This document shows, in pieces, positions 10,261 through 20,970 of a stretch of 64,000 nt of DNA; within the stretch, counting starts at the first letter, position 1; every line of letters begins with the position of its first letter. The stretch is from Maribacter halichondriae (GTDB lineage: Bacteria; Bacteroidota; Bacteroidia; Flavobacteriales; Flavobacteriaceae). Position numbers and translations under genes: made by a program. The DNA is taken from positions 3,106,529 through 3,170,528 of the forward strand of contig NZ_CP107030.1 in the NCBI RefSeq assembly GCF_027474825.1, in the 5' to 3' direction. The notes under the pieces were generated by a model. That model saw only the letters and a program-made list of their open reading frames with translations, was not told where the DNA came from and searched no databases.

Positions 10261-11187
10261 ATGAATATGAAAAATGTAATTACCAGTACGTTTTTAATAC
10301 TTTCCCTAAGTTTATTCTTTGTTTCCTGTAAAGAAACAGGAGACAAATCAAAAGAAGTTGAAACCGTAGCCCAACCCGAAGCTGTTGGGGTTGAAAGGTT
10401 TGGCGGTCTGGCGCTCTACACGGTCCGTGATGCTATGGGCGAAAATGCTAAGGAAACGTTGAAAGCCGTAGCCGATGCGGGTTACAAAAACATTGAAGCT
10501 GCCGGTTATGCCGATGGTAAATTCTATAATATGTCTCCAGTGGATTTTAAGGCTTACCTCGATGAAGTGGGGCTTAACCCAGTAAGTACCCATCAAGGCT
10601 TGGTGACCTTAGAAAATGCCGACCAGATGATGGCCGATGTAAAAGCGGCGGGTTTTGAATATTTTGTGATTCCGGTTCCGCCGATGGGACTTTTTAAATT
10701 CGATCAGGCCACCAAGACAATGGGTATGACCGGGGGTGCGGCCAACCTGTCAGAGATTGTGAACGAATTGGGCAAGAAGGCCAATGCTGCAGGTCTGAAG
10801 TTACTCTACCATAACCATGATTTCGAATTCCAAAAAGACGAAGACGGCATCGTGCCCATTGATTATTTATTGGAAAATTCAGACCCCGAATATGTCAATT
10901 TTCAAATGGATTTATATTGGGTAACAAAGGCCGGGGCGGATCCCATTTCCTATTTTGAAAAATATCCAGGTCGCTTTAAAATATGGCATGTAAAGGATAT
11001 GGACGACCAAGGAAGGTTTGCGCCAGTAGGCAATGGCACTATAGATTTCAAAAAAATCTTGGCCCAAAAAGAACGCTCTGGGATGAAATATTATATGGTT
11101 GAACAGGATATGACCTTCGATGGACTGCAACCCCTTGAAGCCATAAATATAAGCCATGAGGGACTTAAAGAAATAGGATTTAAATAA
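10261..11187 (+). CDS. sugar phosphate isomerase/epimerase-type TIM-barrel lipoprotein
   Basis: A 308-aa protein with an SPII signal (lipobox FVSC near residue 23) followed by a xylose-isomerase-like TIM barrel (AP_endonuc_2). Motifs include the first strand GGLALYTVRDAMGENA, YHNHDFEF with metal ligands, MDLYWVTKAG and KIWHVKDMDDQGRFAPVGNGTIDF. Lipid-anchored members in Bacteroidota are often linked to periplasmic or surface carbohydrate modification; the substrate is unknown. It starts 97 nt after the IorB remnant and is followed by a carboxylesterase 28 nt later, so the two probably form one unit. Confidence 0.85.
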   Translation: MNMKNVITSTFLILSLSLFFVSCKETGDKSKEVETVAQPEAVGVERFGGLALYTVRDAMGENAKETLKAVADAGYKNIEAAGYADGKFYNMSPVDFKAYLDEVGLNPVSTHQGLVTLENADQMMADVKAAGFEYFVIPVPPMGLFKFDQATKTMGMTGGAANLSEIVNELGKKANAAGLKLLYHNHDFEFQKDEDGIVPIDYLLENSDPEYVNFQMDLYWVTKAGADPISYFEKYPGRFKIWHVKDMDDQGRFAPVGNGTIDFKKILAQKERSGMKYYMVEQDMTFDGLQPLEAINISHEGLKEIGFK

Positions 11188-11215
11188 TTATAGCCATCAC
11201 TATAGAATCGAAAAA

Positions 11216-12831
11216 ATGAAAAAAGTCACTATTGGATTTATCGGGTTGGCGTTCTTGCTAATGACCATGAACCTTGCCGCCCAAGAAGTCAGCACAGGCT
11301 CCACTATTGCCGTAACCGATACGGAATCCGGAAAAGTGCGCGGTTATATTCATGATGGCACTTACATTTATAAAGGAATACCATATGCCAAAGCCGAACG
11401 TTTCATGGCCCCGACAAAACCAGATCCTTGGGAAGGTATAAGAAGTTCTACCATGTATGGTCCTGTTGCGCCATTAATGAACCCGACCACTTCGGTTCAG
11501 GACGAACCTGAGTTCGTTTTCGATCACGATTGGGGCTATCCCAATGAAGATTGTCTAAGAATCAATATTTGGACGCCTAGTATCGACGATGGCAAGAAAA
11601 AACCTGTACTTTTTGGATCCACGGCGGTGGATTCACTACCGGATCAAGCCAAGAACTTCCTTCCACAGATGGAGAGAATTTGAGTAAAAAGGGCGATGTA
11701 GTGGTTGTTTCCATCAACCATCGCTTGAACATTCTGGGCTTTTTAGATTTATCGGCCCACGGTGATAAATACGAACATTCAGCCAATACTAGCATATTGG
11801 ATATGGCTGCGGCACTCGAATGGGTAAAGACCAATATCGAAAATTTTGGTGGCGACCCGAATAATGTGACCATCTTTGGTCAATCGGGCGGAGGCGCCAA
11901 AGTGAATACATTGATGGCCATGCCGAATGCAAAAGGACTTTTTCACAAGGCCATTAACCAAAGTGGCTCATTCCGAACGGCTATGTTGGAAAAAGAGGAA
12001 ACGCAGGCTATTGGAGCCGAGGTGCTATCAAATTTAGGCATCCAATCGGATAATGTAGACAGTATTCAAAACATACCCTTCGAGACCTTAAGTGCAGCAG
12101 GCTCGAAAGCGTTGAAAACCATAGAGGAAAAAATGAAGGCCGAAGGCAAGCCTATTATAGGTTTCGGATTGGGTTGGGGCCCAAGTCGTGATGGAATCGA
12201 TTTACCCTACGGGTTCTTTTCCAAAGAGGCTTTTGAACTGTCCAAAGAGATTCCGTTAGTGATCGGCACCACAAAAAACGAGTTTGCTCCCTTTGCCAAT
12301 ATGCGTTTCGTGGATGCATCCGAAGACCAGATTTTGGCCCATATCAAAGAACAATGGAAAGACAAATCGGATGCATACATCAATGCGGTGCGAAAAGCTT
12401 ATCCGAACGATACGGCTGCAAAAGACTTGCTGGATGTGGATACCATGTTCAGACCAGGTGCTGTCTTACAGGCCAATGACAAATCGGCAATACAAAATGG
12501 AGCGCCCGTATATATGTATCTTTTTACATGGCAGTCGCCCGTTTTCGATGGAAAGTATAAATCTCTTCACTGTATGGAACTTCCTTTTGTCTTTGACAAT
12601 ATCGAACGCGGTAATCAAATGACGGGTGGAGGCAAAGAGGCTTTTGTGTTGGCTGACAAAATGAGCCAATCTTGGATCAACTTTGCCAAGACCGGAAATC
12701 CGAACCATCCGGGCTTGCCAGAATGGCCGGCTTACAATAGTACCAATACGGCAACGATGCATTTTGATAACACGTGTGAAGTAAAGCCGCAATTGGATAT
12801 GGAGCTTTTTGAAATGGTCGGCAATAGGTAA
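11216..12831 (+). CDS. type-B carboxylesterase, exported, split by one frameshift
   Basis: About 538 aa after repair. A signal peptide (residues 1-22, ending LAAQ) precedes an alpha/beta-hydrolase of the carboxylesterase type-B family. The N-terminal GIPYAKAERFMAP and DCLRINIWTP motifs are in the first frame. The frame breaks in a T5 run at 11610-11614; a sixth T restores PVLFWIHGGGFTTGSSQ, the expected oxyanion loop. In the second frame the nucleophile elbow FGQSGGGAKVN lies near residue 221, and the catalytic His region is LHCMELPFVFDN. It should hydrolyse carboxylic esters in the periplasm; the substrate is not evident. Confidence 0.87.
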
Positions 12832-13024
12832 CAAACAAAAATGCCCAAGGTATTTTTTGAAAAAGTCATATAATCTATCTCGTGGAGGAATATCCACATT
12901 TTTAATTTTGGCCTGAATAGAAAAGTAGTTTTCTTAGATGAATGGGCAAAAAAATATAAGAGGCGACTAAACCATTTCAGTCGTTTCATGTCAAACAAAA
13001 TATCGTTAACCAATCAAATTTATC

Positions 13025-13519
13025 ATGTTGAAAAAAATCTTAATCGGATTAGGAATTGTTCTTATTATCATACAGTTCTTCCGTCCCGAAAAAAACGAAT
13101 CGAACGATTTAACCAATGACATTACTACCAAATATGAGGTTCCAAATGATGTAAACCATTTGTTGCAAGTCTCATGTAACGACTGTCATTCGAACAAAAC
13201 GGAATATCCATGGTATGCCAACGTGCAGCCTGTTGCCTGGTGGCTCAATGATCACGTGGTGGATGGTAAGAAGCACTTAAATTTTTCGGACTTTACCAAA
13301 TTACCCTTGTTCGTGCAAAACCATAAATTCGAAGAAGTAATCGAGATGGTTGAGGAAAAGGAGATGCCATTGCCCTCGTACACCAATTTCGGACTCCATT
13401 TAGAAGCTAATCTAACGGACGAGCAACGTACCAAGATTACCGATTGGGCCAAAGCACAAATGAACTATCTCAAGGAAACGTACCCTGCAGATAGTCTTAA
13501 ATTTCCAAAAAGGGATTAA
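13025..13519 (+). CDS. haem-binding domain protein with one CxxCH
   Basis: A 164-aa protein with an uncleaved-looking N-terminal membrane segment (residues 4-18) and a Haem_bd-type domain (PF14376). The single c-type haem site is CNDCH at residues 51-55, followed by YPWYANVQPVAWWLNDHVVDGKKHLNFS, which is diagnostic for this family. The domain faces the periplasm. Proteins like this occur widely in Bacteroidota as small monohaem cytochromes of unknown partner; one candidate is the nearby IorAB-type enzyme, which needs an electron acceptor (inference only). Confidence 0.9.
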   Translation: MLKKILIGLGIVLIIIQFFRPEKNESNDLTNDITTKYEVPNDVNHLLQVSCNDCHSNKTEYPWYANVQPVAWWLNDHVVDGKKHLNFSDFTKLPLFVQNHKFEEVIEMVEEKEMPLPSYTNFGLHLEANLTDEQRTKITDWAKAQMNYLKETYPADSLKFPKRD

Positions 13520-13591
13520 CGAACTTTTTCTAACTTAATTATAGCCAGAAAACGTCGCCAACTATCACGTTACGGATAAAGTGAAAGATGT

Positions 13592-14914
13592 TTACTGCTT
13601 CCGCTGAGTGGCCATCCACTCCATTATAGTAACGGGTCTACCATCCTGTACAACCGGCTTTCCGTCAAAATCAAAATCCGCGTGATTGGCGTGTGAATAG
13701 ATCCAAGACCAATGGCCATTGAAACGATAATCATCCCCGCCATAAAAACCACTAAGATCGATGACATGATCGTAGTATGAAAAATGGACGTTTTCGGCAC
13801 CAGCACCGATCAATCTATTGTAAACTGGTACTACGGTCTCTTCGGGCTTGGTGGTCTGATCTTCCTTAGAATGTACGAACCAAATAGGCACATCTTTTAT
13901 CTTCTGGATTTGTTCATCAGAAATATATTGATTCTGATAAGCCAACGCACTGATATAGCCCGCGGCAAAATAGTCGGGATGTTCCAAAATCAATTTTAGA
14001 CTCATGTAACCCCCATTGGAGCATCCCCCGACGTAAATTCTATTTGTATCAATATCCGGATTGTCACCAACATAGTTTTTTATAAGGGCCATTAGCGCCT
14101 CATTGTAGATGTCATTGGTGTCGCCACGGGTATATTCCCCACTGGCACTTTGCATCCAAAAGGTTGGACTTTGTGGCACCAAAACGTGGGCACCACCAAA
14201 GATGGACTGAATTTCATTGGATGCATAATTGGCGGCCTTATTGGCAATCAATGGAATACTGGCATCATTACCGCCCTCGCCACCTCCATGTAACCAAATA
14301 AGCAATGGCGATTTTCCTGTGGTCTTATCCGGTGCAAATGAGGCAAAAGGAAGGGTGATGTCATTATGGGTGAAACTGCCTGTCAAATTAAATGAATCGA
14401 TGAGTGGCTGGATCCGACCCGATTCGGTGTTCCAAATTTTTTCCGAGGCCGTATCGGTAATGGTCATGCGATAATCGATCCATTGGTTCGCACCTCGATT
14501 ATTTGTCCGAATATATTTGATTGGAGAACCTAATACATGGTCAGGGCCGACAAATAATACCAAACTGATGTGATTTCCTTCGGAAACCCTATTGCCTTTT
14601 TCATCTGAAACATAGGCATAAATTACCTCTCGACTTCCTTTGGCCTCATCCGCACCCATTTCTACTCCTTCGGCGCTCCTTTCTACGATAACCTCAAAAT
14701 CGCTGGCCTTAGCCTCGGTCACATTTTCGTCCATTGACAAAATGACCTCGCTTACGGCAGGTCCCCAATCATATACTTCTATGATTATGCTATATTGGCC
14801 ATCGATAGGATTTGAAACAGTGGATTCTTTCGTATCGGTATTAGGATTGGCCATCAGGAAAACAAATGGCAAAATCATAAAAAATGCCATGAAAATTATT
14901 CTTTTTTTAAACAT
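13592..14914 (-). CDS. exported esterase with Ig-like N-terminal domain
   Basis: A 440-aa protein with a signal peptide (about 1-22), an esterase Ig-like N-terminal domain (about 35-150, YSIIIEVYDWGPAVSEVILSM) and an alpha/beta-hydrolase domain. The nucleophile elbow VGGCSNGGYMS sits near residue 297, LIWLHGGGEGG is the oxyanion region, and IPLIANKAANYAS follows it. It resembles thermostable esterase EstA-type and PHB-depolymerase-like enzymes. Location is periplasmic or secreted. It is followed 48 nt upstream on the same strand by a dienelactone hydrolase, so the two may share a promoter. Confidence 0.88.
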   Translation of the reverse strand: MFKKRIIFMAFFMILPFVFLMANPNTDTKESTVSNPIDGQYSIIIEVYDWGPAVSEVILSMDENVTEAKASDFEVIVERSAEGVEMGADEAKGSREVIYAYVSDEKGNRVSEGNHISLVLFVGPDHVLGSPIKYIRTNNRGANQWIDYRMTITDTASEKIWNTESGRIQPLIDSFNLTGSFTHNDITLPFASFAPDKTTGKSPLLIWLHGGGEGGNDASIPLIANKAANYASNEIQSIFGGAHVLVPQSPTFWMQSASGEYTRGDTNDIYNEALMALIKNYVGDNPDIDTNRIYVGGCSNGGYMSLKLILEHPDYFAAGYISALAYQNQYISDEQIQKIKDVPIWFVHSKEDQTTKPEETVVPVYNRLIGAGAENVHFSYYDHVIDLSGFYGGDDYRFNGHWSWIYSHANHADFDFDGKPVVQDGRPVTIMEWMATQRKQ

Positions 14915-14962
14915 GATGGCTGGTTTTAAAGATTGAATTTAGGTGGTTTTTGAGGTATGGGC

Positions 14963-15853
14963 TTACTTCAATTTTTCCTCGAAAAAGGCTATAGTCCGTT
15001 GCCAAGCTAATTCGGCATCCTCGCGGTCGTATCTCGGTGTGGTATCGTTGTGAAAACCGTGATTGGCGTCCGCATAGAAATGGGCCTCGTATTCTTTTCC
15101 ATGTTCTTTGAGGGCTTCCTCATAGGCTGGCCACCCTTCATTAACGCGTTTATCCAATTCCCCAAAATGGAGCAGGAGTGGCGCATTTATTTTTTCGATA
15201 TCTTCTTTGGGTTGCCCACCATAGAAAGGAACGGCGGCTCCTAAATCGGGAACCTTGACCGCCATCATGTTCGAAATCCATCCACCGAAGCAAAAGCCCA
15301 CCACACCGACTTTTCCGGTACAATCGGGATGTGATTGTAAATGTTCGAAAGCGGCGATAAAATCCTCTAACATTTCATCACGGTCGCGCTGTCTTTGAAG
15401 TTCTCTTCCTTCATCATCGTTGCCCGGATATCCGCCAAGCGGGGTCAGCGCATCGGGCGCAATGGAGATAAATCCGGCAAGTGCGGCTCTTCGTCCAACA
15501 TCTTCTATATGTGGGTTCAATCCTCGGTTTTCATGTACCACGACAATGCCTGGTAATTTTCCTGTCGCATCAGCCGGCATTGAAAGCAAGGCCTTTATTT
15601 CGCCCCCGCCTTTTGGTGATTTATAGGTAATGTATTCCGATTTCAATCGTGGATCATCCTGTTTGATCTGGATTTTCTTCACATAGTCGGGGCTTATAAA
15701 GCTGAGCAGCGAGCCTACGGTGAGTCCGCCAACCGCATAGGTCGAAAGTTTATCGAGAAATAGTCTTCGATTGACCCTATTATGGGCATAATCATCATAA
15801 AGATCGAATACTTCTTGTTTGATGTCTTCTTTTTTAAGTTTTTTCATTTTCAA
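14963..15853 (-). CDS. dienelactone hydrolase family protein
   Basis: A 296-aa hydrolase of the dienelactone hydrolase family. The catalytic Cys188 is in VGFCFGGW, with Glu108 in VVHENRGLNPHIEDV and a C-terminal HGFHNDTTPRYD providing His. An N-terminal extension with an Arg-Arg pair (residues 29-30, NRVNRRLFL) and a hydrophobic stretch at 38-52 suggests Tat export, as in other exported members. It opens strained lactones or esters. A short CTCACGTGAG palindrome (15868-15877) lies just upstream of the start and could be an operator. Confidence 0.9.
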   Translation of the reverse strand: MKMKKLKKEDIKQEVFDLYDDYAHNRVNRRLFLDKLSTYAVGGLTVGSLLSFISPDYVKKIQIKQDDPRLKSEYITYKSPKGGGEIKALLSMPADATGKLPGIVVVHENRGLNPHIEDVGRRAALAGFISIAPDALTPLGGYPGNDDEGRELQRQRDRDEMLEDFIAAFEHLQSHPDCTGKVGVVGFCFGGWISNMMAVKVPDLGAAVPFYGGQPKEDIEKINAPLLLHFGELDKRVNEGWPAYEEALKEHGKEYEAHFYADANHGFHNDTTPRYDREDAELAWQRTIAFFEEKLK

Positions 15854-16000
15854 ATTATTTTTAAACCCTCACGTGAGAGAAGTGATTTTGTCAGATTATA
15901 GTGTACTTCTAATGTAGTAATTATTACTGGGGGAATTACCCTGAAAGAACTAAATCTTAGTGCTTCGGGCTTGGAAAAGTTTTGTTCATATCTATAAAAA

Positions 16001-17241
16001 TCAAGGATATATCAAATACTTTTTACGAATTCCCTTGAATTTTTCCAAGTCCTCCTGCCAAGTAGTTTTGATTTCCGATTCGGATAGTCCGGCCTCGATT
16101 TGTTGTTGCAGTTTTTCGGTTCCGGCGTGTTTTGTGAATCCACTTGTATTGAAAACTTTGTCCTTATCCTTTGTATTTTGATAGGCATCGATTAGCCATT
16201 GTAGTGAAACCTCGCTCATTCTATGTATTTCAGATAAATCTTTTCCGTAGCACAACGCTCCTTTATGCTTTGGATTTTTAGAACCGAAATTAGGTTTTGG
16301 CGTATATGTAAAGTTATATTGCGTTGAATCCAAAAATGGCGCTCCATAGCGTTGAAATTGAAATTCGGTTCCACGACCCGCGTTGATATTGGTACCTTCA
16401 AAAAGTCCCAAACTCGGATAGAGATTAATGGCAACATCGCTGGGCAGATTGGGCGACGGTCTGACGGGAAGATGGTATTCGGTCTCGTGCATCCAGTTTT
16501 CCAGAGAAATTACGGTCAAATCTGCTTTCACCTTGTTTTCGAGCCACCCTTCTTCGTTGATCATTGTGGCGTATTCACCAATGGTCATACCATATACCAG
16601 AGGGATTGGCGTCATCCCCAAAAACCCCGAATGCTCCATTTCCATGGTCGGGCCATCTACATAATGTGCATTGGGGTTAGGGCGGTCCAGAACGACTATG
16701 GGAATCTTGTTTTCGGCACAGGCTTCCATCACCAATTGTAGCGTGGCGATATAGGTATAGAACCGCACGCCGACATCCTGGATATCGAAAAGTACAAGAT
16801 CGAGGCCGGCCAATTGTTCCGAAGAAGGTTTTCTATTTTTCCCATAGAGTGAAATGAGGGGCAATCCGGTTTTGGTATCTATACCATCGGTCACCTTTTC
16901 GCCTGCGTCGGCCTCCCCCGAAAACCATGCTCAGGTGCGAACACTTTTTTAATAGCTACCTGCGACGAAAGTAAGGAATCGACCAAATGGATATAGGTGT
17001 CCTCGGTCTTAAAAATTACGGTGGTCTGGTTCGCTACCACACCTACTTTTTTACCCCGTAGCAGCCGTAGATATTCAGCCGTTCTATTGGCGGCGACTAA
17101 AACAGGTTTCGGCGTTTTAGGTACTACGGCAACGCTGTCGAGAACTATTTTGGAATCGTTCTTTTTTGTGGGGTTTCCGCAAGCGGACACGATTAAAACC
17201 CATAATAAAACTGTATTTTTGACTCCGGATAAAAGCACCAT
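16001..17241 (-). CDS. namZ: NamZ-type exo-beta-N-acetylmuramidase (DUF1343), split by one frameshift
   Basis: About 413 aa after repair. An SPII signal (lipobox VSAC near residue 21) precedes the DUF1343 fold now known as GH171 exo-beta-N-acetylmuramidase, which removes MurNAc from peptidoglycan fragments in recycling. The first frame ends after APEHGFRG; the break is in five C (plus strand) at 16915-16919, and one more base restores FRGEADAGEKVTDGIDTKTG. The continuing frame shows DIQDVGVRFYTYIATL, LDRPNPN and the C-terminal barrel. It is divergent from the permease at 17245 with only 3 nt between the two start codons. Confidence 0.9.
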
Positions 17242-17244
17242 AAT

Positions 17245-18486
17245 TTGAATTTAGAATATTTTATAACCAAGCGGCTTATAAAAGGTAAGGAGCATAAAAT
17301 TAGCATTTCTGCACCGATTATAAAAATAGCGATTGCGGCCATTGCCTTGGGATTGATTATGATGCTGATTGCCATAGCGACTGGGGATGGCCTGAAATAT
17401 AAAATTCGAGAAAAAGTTTCGGCTTTTCATGGTCATGTCCAAATCAGCAATTACGACAATAATTTTTCTGATGTTTCGGTGGCCCCGGTTTCTTTGGAGC
17501 AGGAATTTTATCCTGAATTCAAGTCCGTAGAAGGCGTGGCGCACATTCAGGCTGTCGCCACGAAGGGTGGAATCATCCGTACTGAAGAGACCTTCGAGGG
17601 TGTTATAGCCAAGGGCATCGGACCCGATTATAATTGGGATGTTTTTCAAGAGTATCTTGTTAAGGGTAAACGGCCCGACTATGGCGGCGAACTGAACAGT
17701 GATGCGGTAATTTCCCGAATTACGGCAAACCGTCTGAATTTAAATATCGGGGATTCGTTTTTCACCTTTTTTCTTAAGGATGGTGACCCATCCCAAGTGC
17801 CGAACCAACGAAAGTTTAACGTGACGGGTATTTATGATAGTGGTTTTGAGGAAATCGATGCCCTCTATATTTTTATCGATATTCGCCATATACAGCGAAT
17901 GAACAAATGGGAGGCGAATCAGGTAGGTAAGTTCGAGGTTTTTTTGGACGATTTTGATAGCATGGACGAGAAAGCCAATGAGATTCACGGCAGAACGGTG
18001 GCCACCCTCGATACCCAGACCATCAATACCAAATACCGAAAAATCTTCGAATGGATCGGGCTGTTCGATTTCAATACGGCACTCATCATCGGTATAATGA
18101 TTATCGTAGGCGGTATCAATATGATTACGGCCCTTTTGGTGCTCATTCTTGAACGCACACAGATGATAGGGGTTTTAAAGGCCTTAGGTATGGCCAATTG
18201 GAGAATTCGAAAAGTATTTTTGTACAACGCCGCGTACCTTATAGCTATCGGTCTGTTATGGGGAAATTTCCTCGGCCTTGGCTTAATATGGCTTCAAGAC
18301 AAATTCAGGTTGTTCAAATTTCCGAACCCAGAGGAATATTATATCGAATACATTCCCGTTCAAATTGATATCCCTACGATACTACTATTAAACATTGGGG
18401 TATTGTTGCTTTGCCTTTTGATGCTTTTGGTGCCTTCTTATATTATTACAAAAATCACTCCGGTCAAGGCGATGAAGTTTGAATGA
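17245..18486 (+). CDS. FtsX/LolE-like ABC transporter permease, TTG start
   Basis: A 413-aa inner-membrane permease with the LolC/LolE-MacB topology: one TM near residues 25-48, a large periplasmic domain (about 50-270), then three TMs (about 275-300, 325-350, 375-400). Family members begin MN-EYFI-KRLI, which fits a TTG start at 17245; an in-frame TAA lies 15 nt upstream, so no ATG option exists. The likely role is lipoprotein release or a related export; no cognate ATPase is in the neighbourhood. The start faces that of the muramidase gene with 3 nt between them. Confidence 0.9.
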   Translation: MNLEYFITKRLIKGKEHKISISAPIIKIAIAAIALGLIMMLIAIATGDGLKYKIREKVSAFHGHVQISNYDNNFSDVSVAPVSLEQEFYPEFKSVEGVAHIQAVATKGGIIRTEETFEGVIAKGIGPDYNWDVFQEYLVKGKRPDYGGELNSDAVISRITANRLNLNIGDSFFTFFLKDGDPSQVPNQRKFNVTGIYDSGFEEIDALYIFIDIRHIQRMNKWEANQVGKFEVFLDDFDSMDEKANEIHGRTVATLDTQTINTKYRKIFEWIGLFDFNTALIIGIMIIVGGINMITALLVLILERTQMIGVLKALGMANWRIRKVFLYNAAYLIAIGLLWGNFLGLGLIWLQDKFRLFKFPNPEEYYIEYIPVQIDIPTILLLNIGVLLLCLLMLLVPSYIITKITPVKAMKFE

Positions 18487-18530
18487 CTAGAAACCTGAAA
18501 CAGTTCTGGTCTTTACACTTCTCAAAATCC

Positions 18531-18538
18531 TATCTTTG
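18531..18538 (+). promoter_or_regulatory. -7 promoter box TATCTTTG, short or absent leader
   Basis: TATCTTTG is an exact TAnnTTTG match and ends 5 nt before the ATG at 18544. If it is used, transcription starts at or next to the start codon. No TTG at the expected -33 distance was seen; TTTACA upstream is a weak alternative. Confidence 0.55.
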
Positions 18539-18543
18539 CGACA

Positions 18544-19524
18544 ATGATATATGCTGAAAATATACTGGGAACCATTGGGAATACGCCACTGGTCAAGTTG
18601 AACAAATTGACCCAAGATCTGCCTTGTCTTGTACTTGCCAAATACGAGACTTTTAACCCGGGTAATTCGGTAAAAGACCGTATGGCCCTGCAGATGATCG
18701 AAGATGCCGAAAAATCAGGAGTACTCAAACCCGGGGGAACGATTATCGAAGGAACTTCTGGAAATACCGGTATGGGCCTAGCTTTGGCCGCGACCTTAAA
18801 AGGGTATAAATTGATATGTGTCATCAGTGATAAACAATCGCAAGAGAAAATCGATATTTTAAAGGCGATGGGCAGCGAGGTTCATGTTTGTCCGACCGAT
18901 GTTGAACCAGACGACCCGAGAAGTTATTATTCCACAGCACGACGCCTAGCAACGGAAATCCCCAATGCATGGTACGTTAATCAGTATGATAATCTATCGA
19001 ATACCAAGGCGCATTATTTAAGTACAGGTCCTGAAATCTGGGAGCAGACCGATGGTAAAGTCACCCATTTTGTGGTCGGGGTAGGTACGGGAGGCACTAT
19101 TTCTGGTATCGGCACGTATCTAAAGGAAAAAAATCCGATTATCAAGATTTGGGGCGTGGATACCTACGGCTCCGTCTTTAAGAAATATCACGAAACCGGA
19201 ATTTTCGATAAAAACGAGATATATCCTTATGTCACAGAGGGAATCGGGGAAGACATCCTTCCGAAAAATGTAAACTTTGACATTATCGATGGGTTTACCA
19301 AGGTAATGGACAAAGATGCCGCTATTTATACCCGAAGGCTGGCCCTTGAAGAGGCTATGTTCTTGGGGAATTCTGCTGGGGCGGCCATCAAGGGAGTTCT
19401 CCAATTAAAAGAACATTTTACCAAAGATGACGTGGTAGTAGTTCTCTTTCATGACCATGGAAGTCGATATGTCGGTAAAATTTTCAACGACACTTGGATG
19501 AAGGAAAAAGGTTTTATCGATTAG
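18544..19524 (+). CDS. PLP-dependent cysteine synthase / cystathionine beta-synthase-like enzyme
   Basis: A 326-aa fold-type II PLP enzyme. The Schiff-base lysine is in FNPGNSVKDRMA near residue 43, the phosphate-binding loop is VGTGGTISGIG, and EGTSGNTGMGLA is the substrate Asn loop. It lacks the CBS regulatory domain. The length and motifs fit O-acetylserine sulfhydrylase or a serine-using cystathionine beta-synthase; the two cannot be separated here. The protein is cytosolic and the gene stands alone with its own promoter box. Confidence 0.92.
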   Translation: MIYAENILGTIGNTPLVKLNKLTQDLPCLVLAKYETFNPGNSVKDRMALQMIEDAEKSGVLKPGGTIIEGTSGNTGMGLALAATLKGYKLICVISDKQSQEKIDILKAMGSEVHVCPTDVEPDDPRSYYSTARRLATEIPNAWYVNQYDNLSNTKAHYLSTGPEIWEQTDGKVTHFVVGVGTGGTISGIGTYLKEKNPIIKIWGVDTYGSVFKKYHETGIFDKNEIYPYVTEGIGEDILPKNVNFDIIDGFTKVMDKDAAIYTRRLALEEAMFLGNSAGAAIKGVLQLKEHFTKDDVVVVLFHDHGSRYVGKIFNDTWMKEKGFID

Positions 19525-19567
19525 GTTTACTATCTTGGATGTGTAATTGTCCCAAAAACAGTTTATA

Positions 19568-20961
19568 ATGAGGCTTTCTATTTCTTGTCGAATGCTATTT
19601 TTGTGGTCTGCCTTTATACTTTTTTTAGGTTGTAGCAAAGACGATACCGTCGCACCACCAGCAATTAATCCTCCCGTAGAGGAAACGGAGAATCCCGATC
19701 CAACAAGTCTTTTGCCCCAGATTTCGATAAATACGGGGGTAATGTTATCGTAGACGAACCCAAAATCAATGCGAGCATGGTCATCACCACACCGTCGGGA
19801 ACGGACTATAATGGTAACATTGGTATTGAAATCCGTGGTGCTTCCTCCCAGTTTTTCGCAAAGAAATCTTTTGGTGTTGAAACACGTGATGCTAGTAATG
19901 CCGACTTGGATGTCTCACTTCTGGGAATGCCAGAAGAAGAAGATTGGGTGCTTCACGGTCCCTTTAGTGACAAATCATTAATGCGCAACAAGCTCATTTA
20001 TGACCTGTCACGTGAAATGGGTATGTATGCCAGCCGAACCGAATTTGCAGAACTGACCATAAACGGAAGCTACCAAGGGTTGTACGTCTTCATGGAAAAA
20101 TTGAAACGTGATGACGAACGTATCAATATCAGTACATTGAACCCTGACGAGAATTCCGGGGAAGACCTTACCGGGGGCTATATCTTGAAAATCGATAAAA
20201 TTAATTTCGATATTGGGGAGTCGTATTCCGATTTGAATTCTTTTAATTCAGCGATAAGTCCGCCCAATGCGACGCAGGGCCAAACGATTCGTTTTTTATA
20301 TGAAGACCCTGAACCTGATGAAATTACAACGGAGCAGAAAATTTATATTTCGGATTATGTAACCCAATTCGAGACGGTTTTAAGTTCAAATACATTTTCG
20401 GACCCAGCTACGGGCTATGCCGCTCATATCGATGTTGCTAGTTTTATCGATTTTTTCTTGTTGAACGAACTTTCCAACAATGTGGATGGCTATCGTTTGA
20501 GTACGTTTATGTACAAGGACAAAAATGAGAAATTGAAAATGGGGCCTATTTGGGACTTTAACCTTGCCTTCGGCAATGCCGACTATTGTAGCGGTGGCGA
20601 GACAAACGTCTGGGCCTATAAATTCAATGAACGATGTTCCGAAGACTTTTGGCTTGTCCCTTTTTGGTGGGAACGATTGTTAGAAGATCCGGCCTATGTA
20701 GCCCAGTTAAAAGAACGCTGGACTACCTTACGTGGAAGTGTATTTTCCGAGGCGACTATCGAGGCAAAGATCGAAGAATATCTTTCGGCCATGGCATCGG
20801 CCGGTGCCATTGACAAGAATTTTGGTAAATGGAATATTTTGGGATCTTATGTATGGCCAAATAATTACGTGGGTATTAGCTACAATGACGATTTAGGATA
20901 TTTTAGGGAATGGATTACCAATCGCCTCATTTGGTTGGACGGCTCCATTGAAGCACTTTAG
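19568..20961 (+). CDS. CotH kinase family lipoprotein, split by one frameshift
   Basis: About 464 aa after repair. An SPII signal (lipobox LGCSKDD) precedes a CotH domain, an atypical protein-kinase-like fold. Motifs include GIEIRGASSQFFAKKSFGVE, EEDWVLHGPFSDKSLMRNK, YQGLYVFMEKLKRD and MGPIWDFNLAFGNAD, the last with the metal-binding Asp. The frame breaks in five G at 19735-19739; a sixth restores INTGGNVIVDEPKINASM. In spore formers CotH phosphorylates coat proteins; here it would sit at the cell surface, where substrates are unknown. I start at the ATG at 19568 because it gives the compact signal. Confidence 0.88.
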
Positions 20962-20970
20962 AACACCGCT

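Noticed and set aside
12964..12984. Small hairpin CGACT...AGTCG before the haem-binding gene
   Set aside because: It is a weak five-base-pair stem without a T-run and is too short to call a terminator or operator.
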